NCBI RefSeq assembly: GCF_932526225.1
Contig: NC_064044.1
Span: 15,997,453-16,061,452 of the forward strand
DNA from: Nematostella vectensis
Lineage: Eukaryota > Cnidaria > Anthozoa > Actiniaria > Edwardsiidae
Direction of reading: 5' to 3'
DNA: 64,000 nucleotides
A program made the position numbers and the translations under genes. Under the pieces are notes generated by a model. It was not told the origin of the DNA and made no database searches. It saw only the letters and a list, made by a program, of their open reading frames with translations. Every line of letters begins with the position of its first letter. Position 1 is the first letter of the stretch. Below, piece by piece: positions 11,041 to 32,406 of this stretch.

Positions 11041-12439
11041 TGTAAACAGTGTCTAGATTCCTTTCAGGAAAATTGGCATCAACACATAAGATATCTCCGA
11101 AAGTAATACAAAATTGCGATTGTATTCAATAATAAAAATATTTTTCAAATAATTTGAGAATCTTGGCCTAAGGGATCTAGCGCCCAGCGAAATACAGAGA
11201 AAAGAGGCCTCTGCTTGCAGGCACAAGATATAAATTTCAAATTGTCATCGGAAACATATTCGGAACAGAATCAGACCTTCACTGGAATGTCTTTGGTTTT
11301 GCTGCAAAATGTCCTGTAAAAAGCCAAAGTACAGGTTAAAAGCCAAAGTTGCAGGTTTAATGACACCCATGGAGTTGTGGTGTCCTGAAGATAAAGTTGT
11401 TCATATACATGCTAAGGGAATTTAATATCACTATGCAAGATAGAAAGAGCCTAAACCAAGAGACAAAGGGATTGATCAGAGAGCAAAATGTTCTCAGCCC
11501 CCCCTTTGTGTCAAACCTTGTATTAAAATTTCATTCTCAAGAGCAACTCAATTTTCCACTGCCCCTGTTTGAATACCCAATAAGTTATTAACTTACCTAA
11601 CATGTATTGGCAAATTGTATTGACATGTTGGACCTAGCTTCTTGTCTATCAAGAAGATTCATTGATGAACAGTTGAAGGCAAAACTGTACTACTTTGCAG
11701 TAAATGGTTGACTGATTTTCAATATTTTTTTAGATTTTAATAAAAAAAATAAATTACTACTGCATCCCATTAATTTAATTAATTTATTCTTTTGCATTCA
11801 TGCTGAACAAATAAGGTGTTAATGTAGATTAGATAGTATTAAATTACTGCTACGCCTTTGTGATTAATATTTGACTCATTCCTAAACATTCCACATAACA
11901 AAACATGCCACAAATTGTTAAAAGGATGAAAGCAAGAAATGTTGCTGCTGGTACACTGACCCGGCATTTCCCATGAGTGTGAAATAGAAACTAGACCCAA
12001 ATATAGAGAGCAAACTGCTTTCCAAGGGAATGCACATGGGTGCAGGATTACCAAAGAATATTTGTTTTCAACATGATACCTATGACAGCAACCCCCCCAC
12101 CCCCCCCCCCCCCCCACACCCCATCCTAACCAATCATGGATATGTGCCTGCTTTCACGTATCTTACTTAAATAGTGATAGAAAATAGATAACTGTTCACC
12201 TAATACTCATTATATTTTATTTTTGTACATTGGAATATTTACAAAGAAGGGTTGAATGCCTTCACAACCACGTCGTACAGCAACTGTCATCAAATATCTG
12301 TATATAGAAATGTTCTGGACACCACAAACGTGTTATTTTAATAAAAGGCGGCATAAACTTGTCACTATAGGACATAAACACTTCTCACTTCACCAGAGTC
12401 TAATAAATAACAGTTTCAACGAACTATTGTAAATAAACT
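11041..12439. other. No recognised gene; includes PKI 3' flank
   Basis: AT-rich DNA with a long C-run near 12092-12114 and no recognisable protein. The right end probably includes the 3'UTR of the PKI gene (minus strand). A TTTTAT / TTTAAT cluster around 12335-12345 could supply a poly(A) signal on the minus strand. Confidence 0.4.
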
Positions 12440-12652
12440 CTATGTTGGGCCAGTTTGTGCCTCAGGACCTGTGGTCCCTGGTTGTGTCTCGCCTGAAGTT
12501 GAAGCACCAAAGTTCATACTGTCCAGGACTTCTGATAATCCAGCAGTGCTCACTTGCATATATTGGGCTGACATAACATCTGGCATAGCATTTCTTCTGC
12601 CTGTACGACCGGTCCGGACGAAATCCTGCAGCGCTACCTGACATTCAGCCAT
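12440..12652 (-). CDS. cAMP-dependent protein kinase inhibitor (PKI)
   Basis: Small heat-stable pseudosubstrate inhibitor of the PKA catalytic subunit, acting in cytoplasm and nucleus. The 70-residue product contains VALQDFVRTGRTGRRNAMPD (residues 5-24). The pseudosubstrate core RTGRRNAM matches the RTGRRNAI of vertebrate PKI-alpha, with Ala in the phospho-acceptor position. The aromatic F and the R-TG-RR arginines that grip the kinase are present. The Ser/Thr/Gly-rich C-terminus is PKI-like. The usual leucine-rich export signal is represented at best by the weak LSEVLDSM stretch. The start chosen is ATG 12652, just after an acceptor (TTTTTGTCCCCAG, exon from 12660). An in-frame ATG at 12679 lies inside that intron and is rejected. 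Human PKI-alpha is 76 residues. 5'UTR exons must lie further right. Confidence 0.93.
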   Translation of the reverse strand: MAECQVALQDFVRTGRTGRRNAMPDVMSAQYMQVSTAGLSEVLDSMNFGASTSGETQPGTTGPEAQTGPT

Positions 12653-12660
12653 GTCTGGCA

Positions 12661-14864
12661 CTGGGGACAAAAACATCATGTTACAAGGCGATATTTACTT
12701 AATATAATGTCAAATCTCAGGATATCAGGACACCTCCTTCCCCAAGACTCTCAAACCCTAAAAAGCAATAATAACAGTAACATTCAAATCAATCTTCTTA
12801 TACTCAAAGTTAATGAGTATAAGTGAAGACTGCTGAGGTAAATGAACTTATAGACCATATTATCTTGCCTATGCTGATCAGCACTAAGAGAAAATTAATA
12901 AGAACTTTAAGCAGCCAATGGCCAAAAAACTTGCACGAACATAATTTCTACCATTTTTGATAGTTTTAGGGTATAGCTTTTGGTATATGTTGAAACTAGA
13001 TCAATAATGTTTGCCCCACTGCAGCCACGTACATAGGGGGGGGGGGGGGGTGCATGTGGGAGCTTTCACACCCATTGATGGAAATTGCTTGATATATTGA
13101 TATTTTCTCTTTACCCTGCAAAATCAAAAAAATCTTGTCCATATATTGCATTTGTCCACATATTGCATTTGTCCATATATTGCTTACATGGTAGCCCGAC
13201 GGAAAAAGAAAAAAAGACTTGGAGGCGGTCAGTGGAAAAGGAAAGAGCAGAGGCAGGATGGAACTCTTGGGAGGCAAGGGTGGCAGCTCGTGATTGGCCC
13301 AAAAGGAGGAGATTAAGGCCTTATGCACAACTGAGCGCAAAGAGGATAGGTGAGGTGATTGCTTGCATTTGGTTTTGTTGGTTTTACCATAGCACCTTCA
13401 AGCTGATGTTACTAGACTAGTGGAGTCCATACTTACTAAAATATATGAGATATTTAAGTGTCTTTCTTTGGTCATTTGTAACTTATTTTTATTTTTCTAA
13501 GCGCAATTCTAGTTGTTTCAGAAATGATATAAAGTCCAATTGGGGTCATTTTGATTTATTTGGGAGGATTGAGCACCATGAAGTACTTGTTTAAACCTCG
13601 CTAGCTGTATGTTGTACAACAGGAGACTGGTTGTTTTTTTAATGAACCAAACAATAAAGGTAGCCGCCATCTTTAGCTTGCATAAATAATCATAGCCAAA
13701 AGGTAAACAGATATTTGTACTTCGAGTTACTACAGCTTATGTGTTTACGTTGCACACAGTGTTTTTATATACAATAGTCGACCATTCCAGATCATAACAA
13801 ATATGGTTTATATTCGTCAACAACTTTAGATCTCGTTTCAACTTCATTACTAAACAACAACAGAGCGCTAATTGTCTGCATTTTAGCAACGACAAAACCG
13901 GATATACCAAAGAAATTGAAGGTAAAACCTATGCTTTGTAGCACTAGAAAGCCTAGAAAAAATATAAAATGACAAAAACAAACTAGTAGTACATAAAAAT
14001 CGCACCGTATAAAAATGTATAAGTAAAAACTTTTGTCATCGAACACTTCATCGCATATGCGAATCGGGGACGTTAGCGCTTCCGATTGCATTACTTATTT
14101 CACGTCCGTTCTTTTGAGACAGAATCGAACTTCAATACTTCATATAAGCTAAGCCTACGTCCTTTTACCTTTTTCTCCCGTCGTCGAAATGTTTTATTCT
14201 TGGTGTCCTCCGTTTTGTGCTCGTTGTCTTTTGTACCTCACCAACACTCGTGTGTCAACTCAAGACTTCACGTGATGGCATGACGTCACATAAATAGGCA
14301 CGCGCTGCAGAGGTAGCTGCATTTAGTGTTTTAGGAAATTGTCGCGTGGTCGAAATGGGCGGAAAATGGGTTCGCTACTGAAACCGGAATTCGCCCTTAG
14401 TTTCGTCCGGATAAACGGGATATGACTTTCTGTGATGATTCGAATAAGCACCAGGGGCTTTCATTTCGGCGGAAAATACAAAACTTTATATTTGATAAAC
14501 TGACAATAAAAATGTTGTTAGAACATCCATGGAGGGGATTTCATTGTACAATATCTTTGTAATGTCAAAATGTCAATGCGAGCTAAATAAAATGAACATT
14601 TACACCGCAAGTGGTGTTTTTCTTGGAATATGTTTAGGGGCAGGGGAGAAAATTCGAGGTCGCGCTTATTTAAAGGAGGGCGCTTACCCGAATCATTACG
14701 GTATCGGGACCAGACTGGAACAGGTTTCGAGAAAAAAAAAAAAAAAAAAAAAACAAGAAAAAAAAAAACGTGACCCCTTGGCGGCCAAAAAGTGGGTAAT
14801 CTCATATAAAGGAATCTTCAAATACTATGTTTTTTTCCACGTTACCCTACTGCGCATAACCAAT
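12661..14864. other. PKI upstream intron / flank, no other gene seen
   Basis: Contains a G-run at 13037-13051 and a 17-bp repeat in 2.7 copies at 13137-13182 (GTCCATATATTGCATTT type). There is a perfect CRE at 14281-14288 and a long A-run near 14733-14768. Open frames here have biased composition and no family resemblance. Confidence 0.4.
14281..14288. promoter_or_regulatory. Perfect CRE palindrome (TGACGTCA)
   Basis: TGACGTCA is the full palindromic cAMP-response element bound by CREB/ATF proteins. On the plus strand it is followed by an AT-rich TATA-like stretch (CATAAATA). It sits about 1.6 kb upstream of the PKI coding exon on the minus strand. A promoter role is inference. Confidence 0.4.
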
Positions 14865-14990
14865 CCTGTGTACGCGCCTGGAGGTTTGTGCGTAGCTCGA
14901 ACGCATGACCCGGTTTTCGTGACAGTCCGGACAGCTACCTCAAGAGACTCACGACCTACGGCGTGCCTCGCCTGACTGAGCTAAGGTTCG
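14865..14990 (-). mobile_element. Possible tRNA-derived SINE fragment
   Basis: On the minus strand, CCTTAGCTCAGTCAGGCG (14986-14969) resembles a pol III A box. GCGTTCGAGCTACGC (14904-14890) resembles a B box, at a spacing a little longer than in a tRNA. The next bases downstream (14880-14865) read CAGGCGCGTACACAGG. A nearly identical 16-mer occurs at 46639-46624. The structure could equally be a degraded pseudo-tRNA. Confidence 0.35.
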
Positions 14991-15136
14991 ACTTTAGAGC
15001 GTTTTTTTATAGCGGTTTTTTTTTGCATGAAACTATTAAATTAATTTTTGTTTTTCAATATCAATTCTTAATGGCAATACATTCGCATACTTCGCGCCTT
15101 TTCCAAGTATTCATATTTTCGTTTACGGATTCGCTC

Positions 15137-15323
15137 GTCAGTGCAAATGGCGAATGATAAATGGCTTATTAGTACTAATTATTCGTAAAATTAAAGCAGC
15201 TAAAAAAGTCCAGCAATGTCAAAGTCAAGCATTTTGATTTATCCATATTCTTCGAGACGCATGGTTACTTTCGGTCATCGTAGAACTGCCATTTGCCAAT
15301 CGCAATTTGCCATTTGCACTGAC
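15137..15323. mobile_element. Short inverted-repeat element (possible MITE)
   Basis: GTCAGTGCAAATGGCGAAT at 15137-15155 is repeated in inverted form at 15305-15323 with one mismatch, giving a 187-bp foldback unit. No clear target duplication is visible, so this remains a candidate. Confidence 0.4.
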
Positions 15324-15656
15324 AACTTTTATGGAAATAGGTGTATAATGGTTATATAATGGATTTACGATTTTACCAGACGACGGGGAGTAGGGGGTTG
15401 CCTGGGGCACCTTGAGATCTAGACCTGTTCATCGTGGGAGTTGAGGGGAAGAAAATGAAAATTAAAAGAAAAGTAAACACCTATCAGCTTTAATGCCACA
15501 GCATAAACACACAAAACAGTTATTGCTCTGAAGCTAGAGCCCATGCAAGTAATACAATAAACTCCCTAATGAAATCTCTAATTTCATCTTAACAACTGTT
15601 ATTGTCAGGACAACAGGGAGATTTTACAGTTTTATCAGCATTGAAAAAAGGTGTCG

Positions 15657-18600
15657 CTAGTCGGAGTCGCTCCCGCTGCCGTCCTTCTTCTCGTACGACT
15701 TGAGGGCCTCCTTGTGACGGCGGATGGCTTCCTCGTGGTGCTCGATTTCCTGCTTGTGGGTGGCGATCAAGTGTTCTTGGTGCTCTTTCAAAGCTGCCAG
15801 CTGCTGGGCTTGCTGCATAGGATACAAACAGTCAACATCTTAGTTTGAGGAAAATATTCATAGTGTTATCGTTTGAATTTTTTATGACCATCAAAGGCTC
15901 CCTTAACACACGACAAGGTTTTAAAATGAGATGGAAGCACAGTTACTTGTTCATAGAATCCTGGGCATGCCCAATAGTGTCATCCCAAGGTTCAATAAAA
16001 GCATGCAAAGGAGGCAGTTTTAAAATTGAAAACCTCAGCATCACAGAGCAGATAGCTCGGAATAGTGTGGGGAGGGGGGCACCATACAAAGACAATATAA
16101 AGAAAATATTGGGCAACAGCCATGCCCCTTGGTTCTTATATATATTTTTAAAATATGGTGGGGCACGTGGCCCCAGTTATCCATCAGCCCTGCTTTAATT
16201 TCAGAGCTTTTTTACTTTTTTAGGCATTTATTGCTTCCCTAAAAAATAAAATGTTAAGCTTTGAAATACAGAAGTTATTAGAAATCCACAGGGTTTGTTG
16301 AGTGATGAATAATGCTAAAACTCTCCTTAAAAGGTTATTTGTTGAGTCCTCACATGTCCTTCATATCGCTTTGGGAGTGTACCTTGCTAACTCAAAATGA
16401 CTTCCAAGCCCTCATTACCTGATCCTAAGGGCATTGATTTTGCTGTTATTGTCGTTCTATTATATCAGGAAACGATCCTGTGTCCCGGCAGTTCAAAGGT
16501 TAATCAATGAAAACCATACAAAAGGTGTTCCACTTACCATTTGCCTAAAGTACTGTTCTTCATGGGCTTGTTCCATCTTACCAAACGCCCCACCTGCACT
16601 CCTGCATATAAAGGGTAAGGCTACTTAGACATGACATATGACTAAGTCACATGCTTGAGTGCACAAATGCATAGCAGGGAAAAGATCACAAGATTCTAAG
16701 GTGTCTAGCTTGCTGTATATAGCTCCAAATTAGGGTAACTTTGTGACACTGCAACTCAAACAATGGCACAAAGTTTGATATTTCATCAAGGCAAAAGTGT
16801 GTAGCTTCATTCACAAGTTTCATCACAGAGAACAAAAATCAAGTAGTGAACGTAAGCTTCACTATTATTAAATATAGTGACCCTAAGGAGGTCTAGTTGC
16901 AGGTGTGTTTTAGTTACTAGATCGTGTCATCTTTTGATCAATTATACAGTCATTAGCTTCCTTTCAGTCCTGCTATAAGGACGTAAACTATTTTTTTTTA
17001 AATATTAATCTCTGACTACATCATATCTCTTTTTTTCTTCTACAAAACTAAAAATAAGTGCAGTACACAAGTGCATACTAACAAACCTGATATTTCCACC
17101 AGATCCTCCACCCTGAGGACACAAACAAACACACATTGAAATTATAACAAACATATGACATGTTGTCTCCTAGGACTTCAAGGTTTACTAAATTGGGATG
17201 TGTTGCTATCTGTTTTATCCAAGTTAACGGCATGGTTCAGGAAGACAAACTAAGGTTATGTTGGCGTTTTTGACTGCAAATACATTCTAGACATTGTTGA
17301 ATTGACTGTTTCAATGAACACAGAATGTGATTTGACATGATTTTCATTACAGTAGCTGCAAAAGTATGTTTTAAAAAATCTGATTGCTCAAAACAAGAGG
17401 AACAACATAACAAATGAAGCACTGTTACATTTAATGCAGAGGTAGCCCAAGCTCTTTATTTGTCCCTTTTGATTTTACGGTAAACATAGGGCGAAAAACA
17501 TAATTAGTGAAAAATAAAAAACAAATTGTTGAAAAGACGTGTGTAGTCTAGTGTTGTGTTTATGTTTTCTTTTTGCATGTTCTTTGGCCGTATTAAAGCG
17601 CCTTTTTCAAGATTCAGAATTCACGATTTGAAATTTTGAATAAACGAAGTGAAAGGTAGGAAACTAATTTTGGACATACCCTACATACCTCACGACGACA
17701 AAAGAGAAAATTTTTGCTAGGACTAGGATTCCCTGGCAGGGGAATCGTGTGCAAAATTTGCTCACTAATTTCGACACTCCCTCCCACGGCAAGGACCTCT
17801 TTGGCTCTTGCCAAATCCACAGGTGCATGGGCATGATTTTGCACTAGCAGAGACGAGGCAATTTTGACGGTTGCCAAATTCATTGTTGGCAAGCATATTA
17901 CGATGACAAAAAAAAGAATTTTCTGACGGACTCCTCTGCAATGGAAAATCGTGTGGCGCTGAGGTTTAAGCTGGTTGGACTCCAACTATCTGTGAGGATG
18001 TCGCCCTGATTTGAGCGCAATTTAGCGGGAGGAAGTGCATTTTTGAGGACGGAACGTGAGGTATGTCCAAAATTAGTTTCCTACCTTTTACTTTGTTCAT
18101 TTAAAATTTCAAACCGTGAATCTGGAATCTTGGAATAGGCGCTTTAATACGGCCAAAGAACACGCAAAAAGTAAACATAAACACAACACTATACTACACA
18201 CGTCTTTCCAACAAGTTGTTTTTTATTTTTCACTAATTCACTAACAGGGACAAATAAAGAGCTTGGGCTACCTGTGGTAGAGGCTGGAAACGAATTAATA
18301 TAGCCTGAGTATCTGGCGATTTTATTTTTCAAAAGTCAGAGAGGAAAAATAAAAGTACGCCTGACACAAATACTAGACAAGATGCCTGCCGCCCCTTTTA
18401 AGGCCACTGTCAAAATACGTCGGCTGTCAATTTTCCAATGATTCGCGTGGTGGCACAATCAAATGCCCAAATCAAATTATATTCATGTAAAACAAAGCTA
18501 CATTGGTGTTATATGCAAAGGTAATAATTTTAGTAACTACGAACCCCGGTGAGGGTAACTTTATACTAAATAATTTTAAACGCAAAGATAGTTCACGGCT

Positions 18601-19518
18601 CAGGAGATTTAAGTATATCTACGATTTAAGTATATGACTGCAGATCCACACATCACTAAATTACTACAGGATATTCACATCACCAATTTACTACAGGCTC
18701 TTTCTTCTAAATAGACAAACCGCTGCTTGAACACAAATGCCATTATTTGATAAGCTCACTCAATCAACAACTCGGGAGAAGTGCCGCAAACAATCCCAAG
18801 CATTCTTTGTGCTCTCACAGACGAATTTCTCGAATATTCGGCACCTGGTCAGTCTAAAAAATTTATAGCTACGACTAATGATGTCTGTTGTAATAACCAG
18901 CTTCTATGACATCCAGCGCCTTTGATATAACTAGTAGATCTTCGCTTCGAAAAACGATACCAATGAGAAATAAACACACGCAATAACCGGCCTTGGCAAA
19001 ACATTTGAACATCTAACCTGAGTATCAGGCGGAATTTTTCCGAAGAAAATGAAGAGAGGAAAATATTTTCATATTTATCTATCCAAAACCATGTAGCATT
19101 GTTAAGAAATTAAAGGCGAAATGCTGGACACACCATAATAAAGAAATTAGATTCGACACTTAGAAAAAAATTCAAGCGAACGAACCTCACGGGAGCGATT
19201 GTCAAAACACATTTGCTGAAGCCTAATAAAAAAGCAAAACAGTATTTAAAACCGACGAAATACTAGACAATACGCAATATGAAATGATAACTGGCGTGTC
19301 TTGTTTTTTTTTGCACACCATTGAACCACCAACACAGGACGGACGTAAAAATGCCATTACTCAGGATTAAACACTACGAAAAATGTATCAGAAAGTACCT
19401 TGCCAGCTCCACTTCCTGGTTCGCCGATGCACATCATTCTGACAGCAGAGACTACGGGACTACGAACTCCCAAAACACGAGCCGAAACACAGGGAAGAAC
19501 TCGCTTCATCGCCGCCAT
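15657..19518 (-). CDS. atpif1: Mitochondrial ATP synthase inhibitory factor 1 (IF1), four exons
   Basis: Coding exons are 19518-19399, 17112-17087, 16601-16538 and 15812-15657 (stop TAG), all with GT-AG junctions and matching phases. The protein is 121 aa. IF1 blocks ATP hydrolysis by F1-ATPase in the mitochondrial matrix when the proton gradient falls. Residues 1-35 are Arg-, Val- and Ser-rich without acidic residues, as expected of an import presequence. A Gly-rich linker (GGGSGGN) follows. The inhibitory core is GGAFGKMEQAHEEQYFRQM, the family signature. The C-terminal coiled coil starts at QLAALKEH and is rich in His (HQEH, IEHHEE, IRRHKE). These residues are in the position of the pH-sensing His cluster of vertebrate IF1. 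The tail KKDGSGSDSD is acidic. The vertebrate precursor is about 106 residues. ATG 19518 lies in an AAGATGGCGGC motif; a second in-frame ATG is at 19509. Intron 1 (2.3 kb) contains an 834-bp foldback element. Confidence 0.95.
17440..18273. mobile_element. Foldback DNA element / MITE with ~220-240 bp inverted arms
   Basis: The left arm 17440-17695 and right arm 18056-18273 are inverted copies. Both read AGGTAGCCCAAGCTCTTTAT inward from the tip. They share GACGTGTGTAGT, GTTGTGTTTATG, TTCTTTGGCCGTATTAAAGC and AGGAAACTAATTTTGGACAT. The left arm has an extra segment of about 25 bp near 17473-17500. The 360-bp centre has no transposase. No unambiguous target-site duplication was found. It lies in ATPIF1 intron 1. 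Confidence 0.85.
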
Positions 19519-19522
19519 CTTG
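19511..19522 (-). promoter_or_regulatory. YY1-like site over the ATPIF1 start codon
   Basis: The minus strand reads CAAGATGGCGGC, a full match to the YY1 consensus AAGATGGCGGC. It includes the ATPIF1 initiator ATG. This arrangement is known at starts of many nuclear genes for mitochondrial proteins in animals. A GC-rich near-palindrome GTGCATGCGCAC, a partial NRF-1-type site, lies at 19532-19543. Confidence 0.5.
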
Positions 19523-20099
19523 AACCCAACGGTGCATGCGCACGGTCCCTAGACCCAGTTCTCGCTCTACCCTCCACCATTGAAAAGAAGAGGGGAGGGG
19601 AGGGAGAGGTGAGCTGGTCCGTTGAGGACTTTCACATGTTATTCCCATATAAACAGTGGTATGCTTCTGGATTTAGATTAGATAAAATACTCATCTTTAT
19701 TTTGGAAAATTTAAGGGCTAAAATTTTAGAAAAAACATTTTTTGAAGTCCAGGGAGCTCATTAACAGGGGCAATGATCTATTTTTTTTTTACATTTCTGT
19801 AATTTAGTTAATTTCTAGTTTATTTAGAGGAGCAATGCAGAGAGCTTTTACCTTCTGGTGGCTCTCTTGGTTAATCCAGAAAGTATTGTCAGGTTTCCTG
19901 TGGGCATTTTTGCAAAGAGGACTGGGGCGAACTCCTCCCAGATCACTTCCGTCGAAACAAAAGCTTCGATTCTGCATTGAACATAACTCTAAGAAACCCG
20001 CAGCCGTTATATTTTTGTGCCAAGGAATGTAGCGATGTAAGCCTGAAACCCCGTGAATATCTCATCTTACGAAGCTGAATCTATCCCTTTGACGTGAAC
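19519..20099. promoter_or_regulatory. Divergent intergenic region, ATPIF1 (-) and NKAIN (+)
   Basis: Only 581 bp separate the two initiator codons, so both promoters must lie here or overlap. The ATPIF1 side is GC-rich, with a polypurine run (about 19586-19610) and the YY1- and NRF-1-like motifs. The NKAIN side is AT-rich. No clear TATA box was assigned. Co-regulation is inference only. Confidence 0.45.
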
Positions 20100-29994
<9,895 letters not shown>

Positions 29995-30469
29995 GAAGCT
30001 AAACGACAATGTCGGCATTACCTTATTATCGGGAGAGCCTGGGACAAGCACTCTTTGGACATTATTTAACGCGATACCGGGACGACGTATTGATGACGTG
30101 TTGTTGATTGACCTCGTGGTGCCCTTGGCAATGGTCAGCTTAAATATCCTCTGTTTTCTTGGGTTTCCTGTGGCTGTTTGTGGTCTTGTAGAATTAGGAA
30201 TTGAATGCACAGAGAAGAAAGTTGATAAGAGTTGACTTCATTGGTTGTCGTTCAAAAGCCAATGACAAAATAAGGTCAGGGATGACCGAGTCTAAAAGAG
30301 CTAAGGAATACAGATACCATTTTAGAAGACAAGCTGTAACAAATGACTCTAGTAATATAGATTATGTAGCTAAATAAGATACTCAAACGAACCCAGCAAG
30401 CGGTGGTTTCATCCTCCCTCACGCGTGCACGCCCCGAAGATGCTAACACACCCGTCAGTGCGGAGCTCT
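29995..30469. other. NKAIN 3'UTR / flank
   Basis: Follows the TAA of NKAIN exon 8. An alternative open frame in this interval (29975-30235, +, hydrophobic in its second half) cannot be joined in frame from exon 7, so it is most simply read as 3'UTR. No clear AATAAA is seen; variants such as AATAAG occur near 30266 and 30373. Confidence 0.45.
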
Positions 30470-32406
30470 GAGCTCCCCCCTGACAGGGGATAGAGGGGTG
30501 AGTTCCCCCCTTACAGGGGACGGAGGGGTGAGTTCCCCCCTGACAGGGGATGGAGGGGTTAGTTCCCCCCTGACAGGGGATGAAGGGGTGAGTTCCCCCC
30601 TGACAGGGGATGGTGGGATGGAGGGGTGAGTTCCCCCCTGACAGGGGATGGTGGAGCGGAGGGGTGAGTTCCCCCCTGACAGGGGATGGTGGGGCGGAGG
30701 GGTGAGTTACCCCTGACAGGGAATGGTTGGATGGAGGGGTGAGTTCCCCCCTGAAAGGGGGTGGAGGGGTGAGTTCCCCCTGACAGGGGGTGGAGGGGTG
30801 AGTTCCCCCCTGACAGGGGGTGGAGGGGTGAGTTCCCCCCTGACAGGGGGTGGAGGGGTGAGTTCCCCCCTGACAGGGGATGGAGGGGTGAGTTCCCCCC
30901 CCGACAGGGGATGGTGGGATGGAGGGGTGAGTTCCCCCCTGACAGGGAATGGTGGGATGGAGGGGTGAGTTCCCCCCTGACAGGGGATGGTGGGATGGAG
31001 GGGTGAGTTCCCCCCTGACAGGGGATGGTGGGGTGGAGGGGTGAGTTCCCCCCTGACAGGGGATGGAGGGGTGAGTTCCCCCCTGACAGGGGATGAAGGG
31101 GTGAGTTCCCCCCTGACAGGGGATGAAGGGGTGAGTTCCCCCCTGACAGGGGATGGTGGGATGGAGGGGTGAGTTCCCCCCTTACAGGGGATGGAGGGGT
31201 GAGTTCCCCCCTGACAGGGGATGGAGGGGTGAGTTCCCCCCTGACAGGGGATGGAGGGGTGAGTTCCCCCCTGACAGGGGATGGAGGGGTGAGTTCCCCC
31301 CTGACAGGGGATGGTGGGATGGAGGGGAGAGTTCCCCCCTGACAGGGGATGGTGGGATGGAGGGGTGAGTTCCCCCCTGACAGGGGATGGTGGAGCGGAG
31401 GGGTGAGTTCCCCCCTGACAGGGGATGGTGGGGCGGAGGGGTGAGTTACCCCTGACAGGGAATGGTGGGATGGAGGGGTGAGTTCCCCCCTGAAAGGGGG
31501 TGGAGGGGTGAGTTCCCCCCTGACAGGGGGTGGAGGGGTGAGTTCCCCCCTGACAGGGGGTGGAGGGGTGAGTTCCCCCCTGACATGGGATGGTGGGTGG
31601 AGGGGTGAGTTCCCCCCTGACAGGGATGGTGGGGCGGAGGGGTGAGTTCCCCCCCCGACAGGGGATGGTGGGTGGAGGGGTGAGTTCCCCCCTGACAGGG
31701 GATGGAGGGATGAGTTCCCCCCCGACAGGGGATGGTGGGTGGAGGGGTGAGTTCCCCCCTGACAGGGGTGGAGGGGTGAGTTCCCCCCTGACAGGGGACG
31801 GAGGGGTGAGTTCCCCCCTGACAGGGGATGGTGGGGCGGAGGGGTGAGTTCCCCCCTGACAGGGGATGGTGTGGCAGAGGGGTGAGTTCCCCCCTGACAA
31901 GGGATGGTGGGGCGGAGGGTTGAGTTCCCCCCTGACAGAGATGGTGGGGCGGAGGGTTAAGTTCCCCCCTGAAAATGGATGGTGGGGCGGAGAGGTGAGT
32001 TCTCCCCTGACAGGGGGTGGAGGGGTGAGTTCCCCCCTGACATGGGATGGAGGGGTGAGTTCCCCCCTGGCAGGGGATGGTGGGGTGGAGGGGTGAGTTC
32101 CCCCCTGACAGGGATGGTGGGGTGGAGGGGTGAGTTCCCCCCTGACAGGGGATGGTGGGTGGAGGGGTGAGTTCCCCCCTGACAGGGATGGTGGGGCGGA
32201 GGGGTGAGTTCCCCCCTGACAGGGGATGGTGGGGCGGAGGGGTGAGTTCCCGCCTGACAGGGGATGGTGGGGTGGAGGGTTGAGTTCCCCCCTGACAGGG
32301 ATGGAGGGGTGAGTTCCCTTCCTGACAGGGGATGGAGGGGTGAGTTCCCCCCTGACAGGGGATGGTGGGATGAGGGGTGAGTTCCCTCCTGACAGGGATG
32401 GTGGGG
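30470..32406. repeat. 30-bp G/C-asymmetric satellite (about 60 copies)
   Basis: The unit is GGAGGGGTGAGTTCCCCCCT followed by GACAGGGGAT, with length variants adding GGTGGGA or GGTGGGGC. CCCCTGACAGGGG inside each unit is an imperfect inverted repeat. Each plus-strand unit also holds several G-runs. A variant block (GAGTTACCCCTGACAGGG) recurs at 30702 and 31441, a 739-bp higher-order repeat. Long open frames on both strands, including 571 codons on minus, follow from the unit length being a multiple of 3 and are not genes. Confidence 0.95.

Noticed and set aside
12653-12679. Upstream Met-Met start for PKI
   Set aside because: It precedes the CCCCAG acceptor; the ATG at 12652 gives a PKI of normal length.
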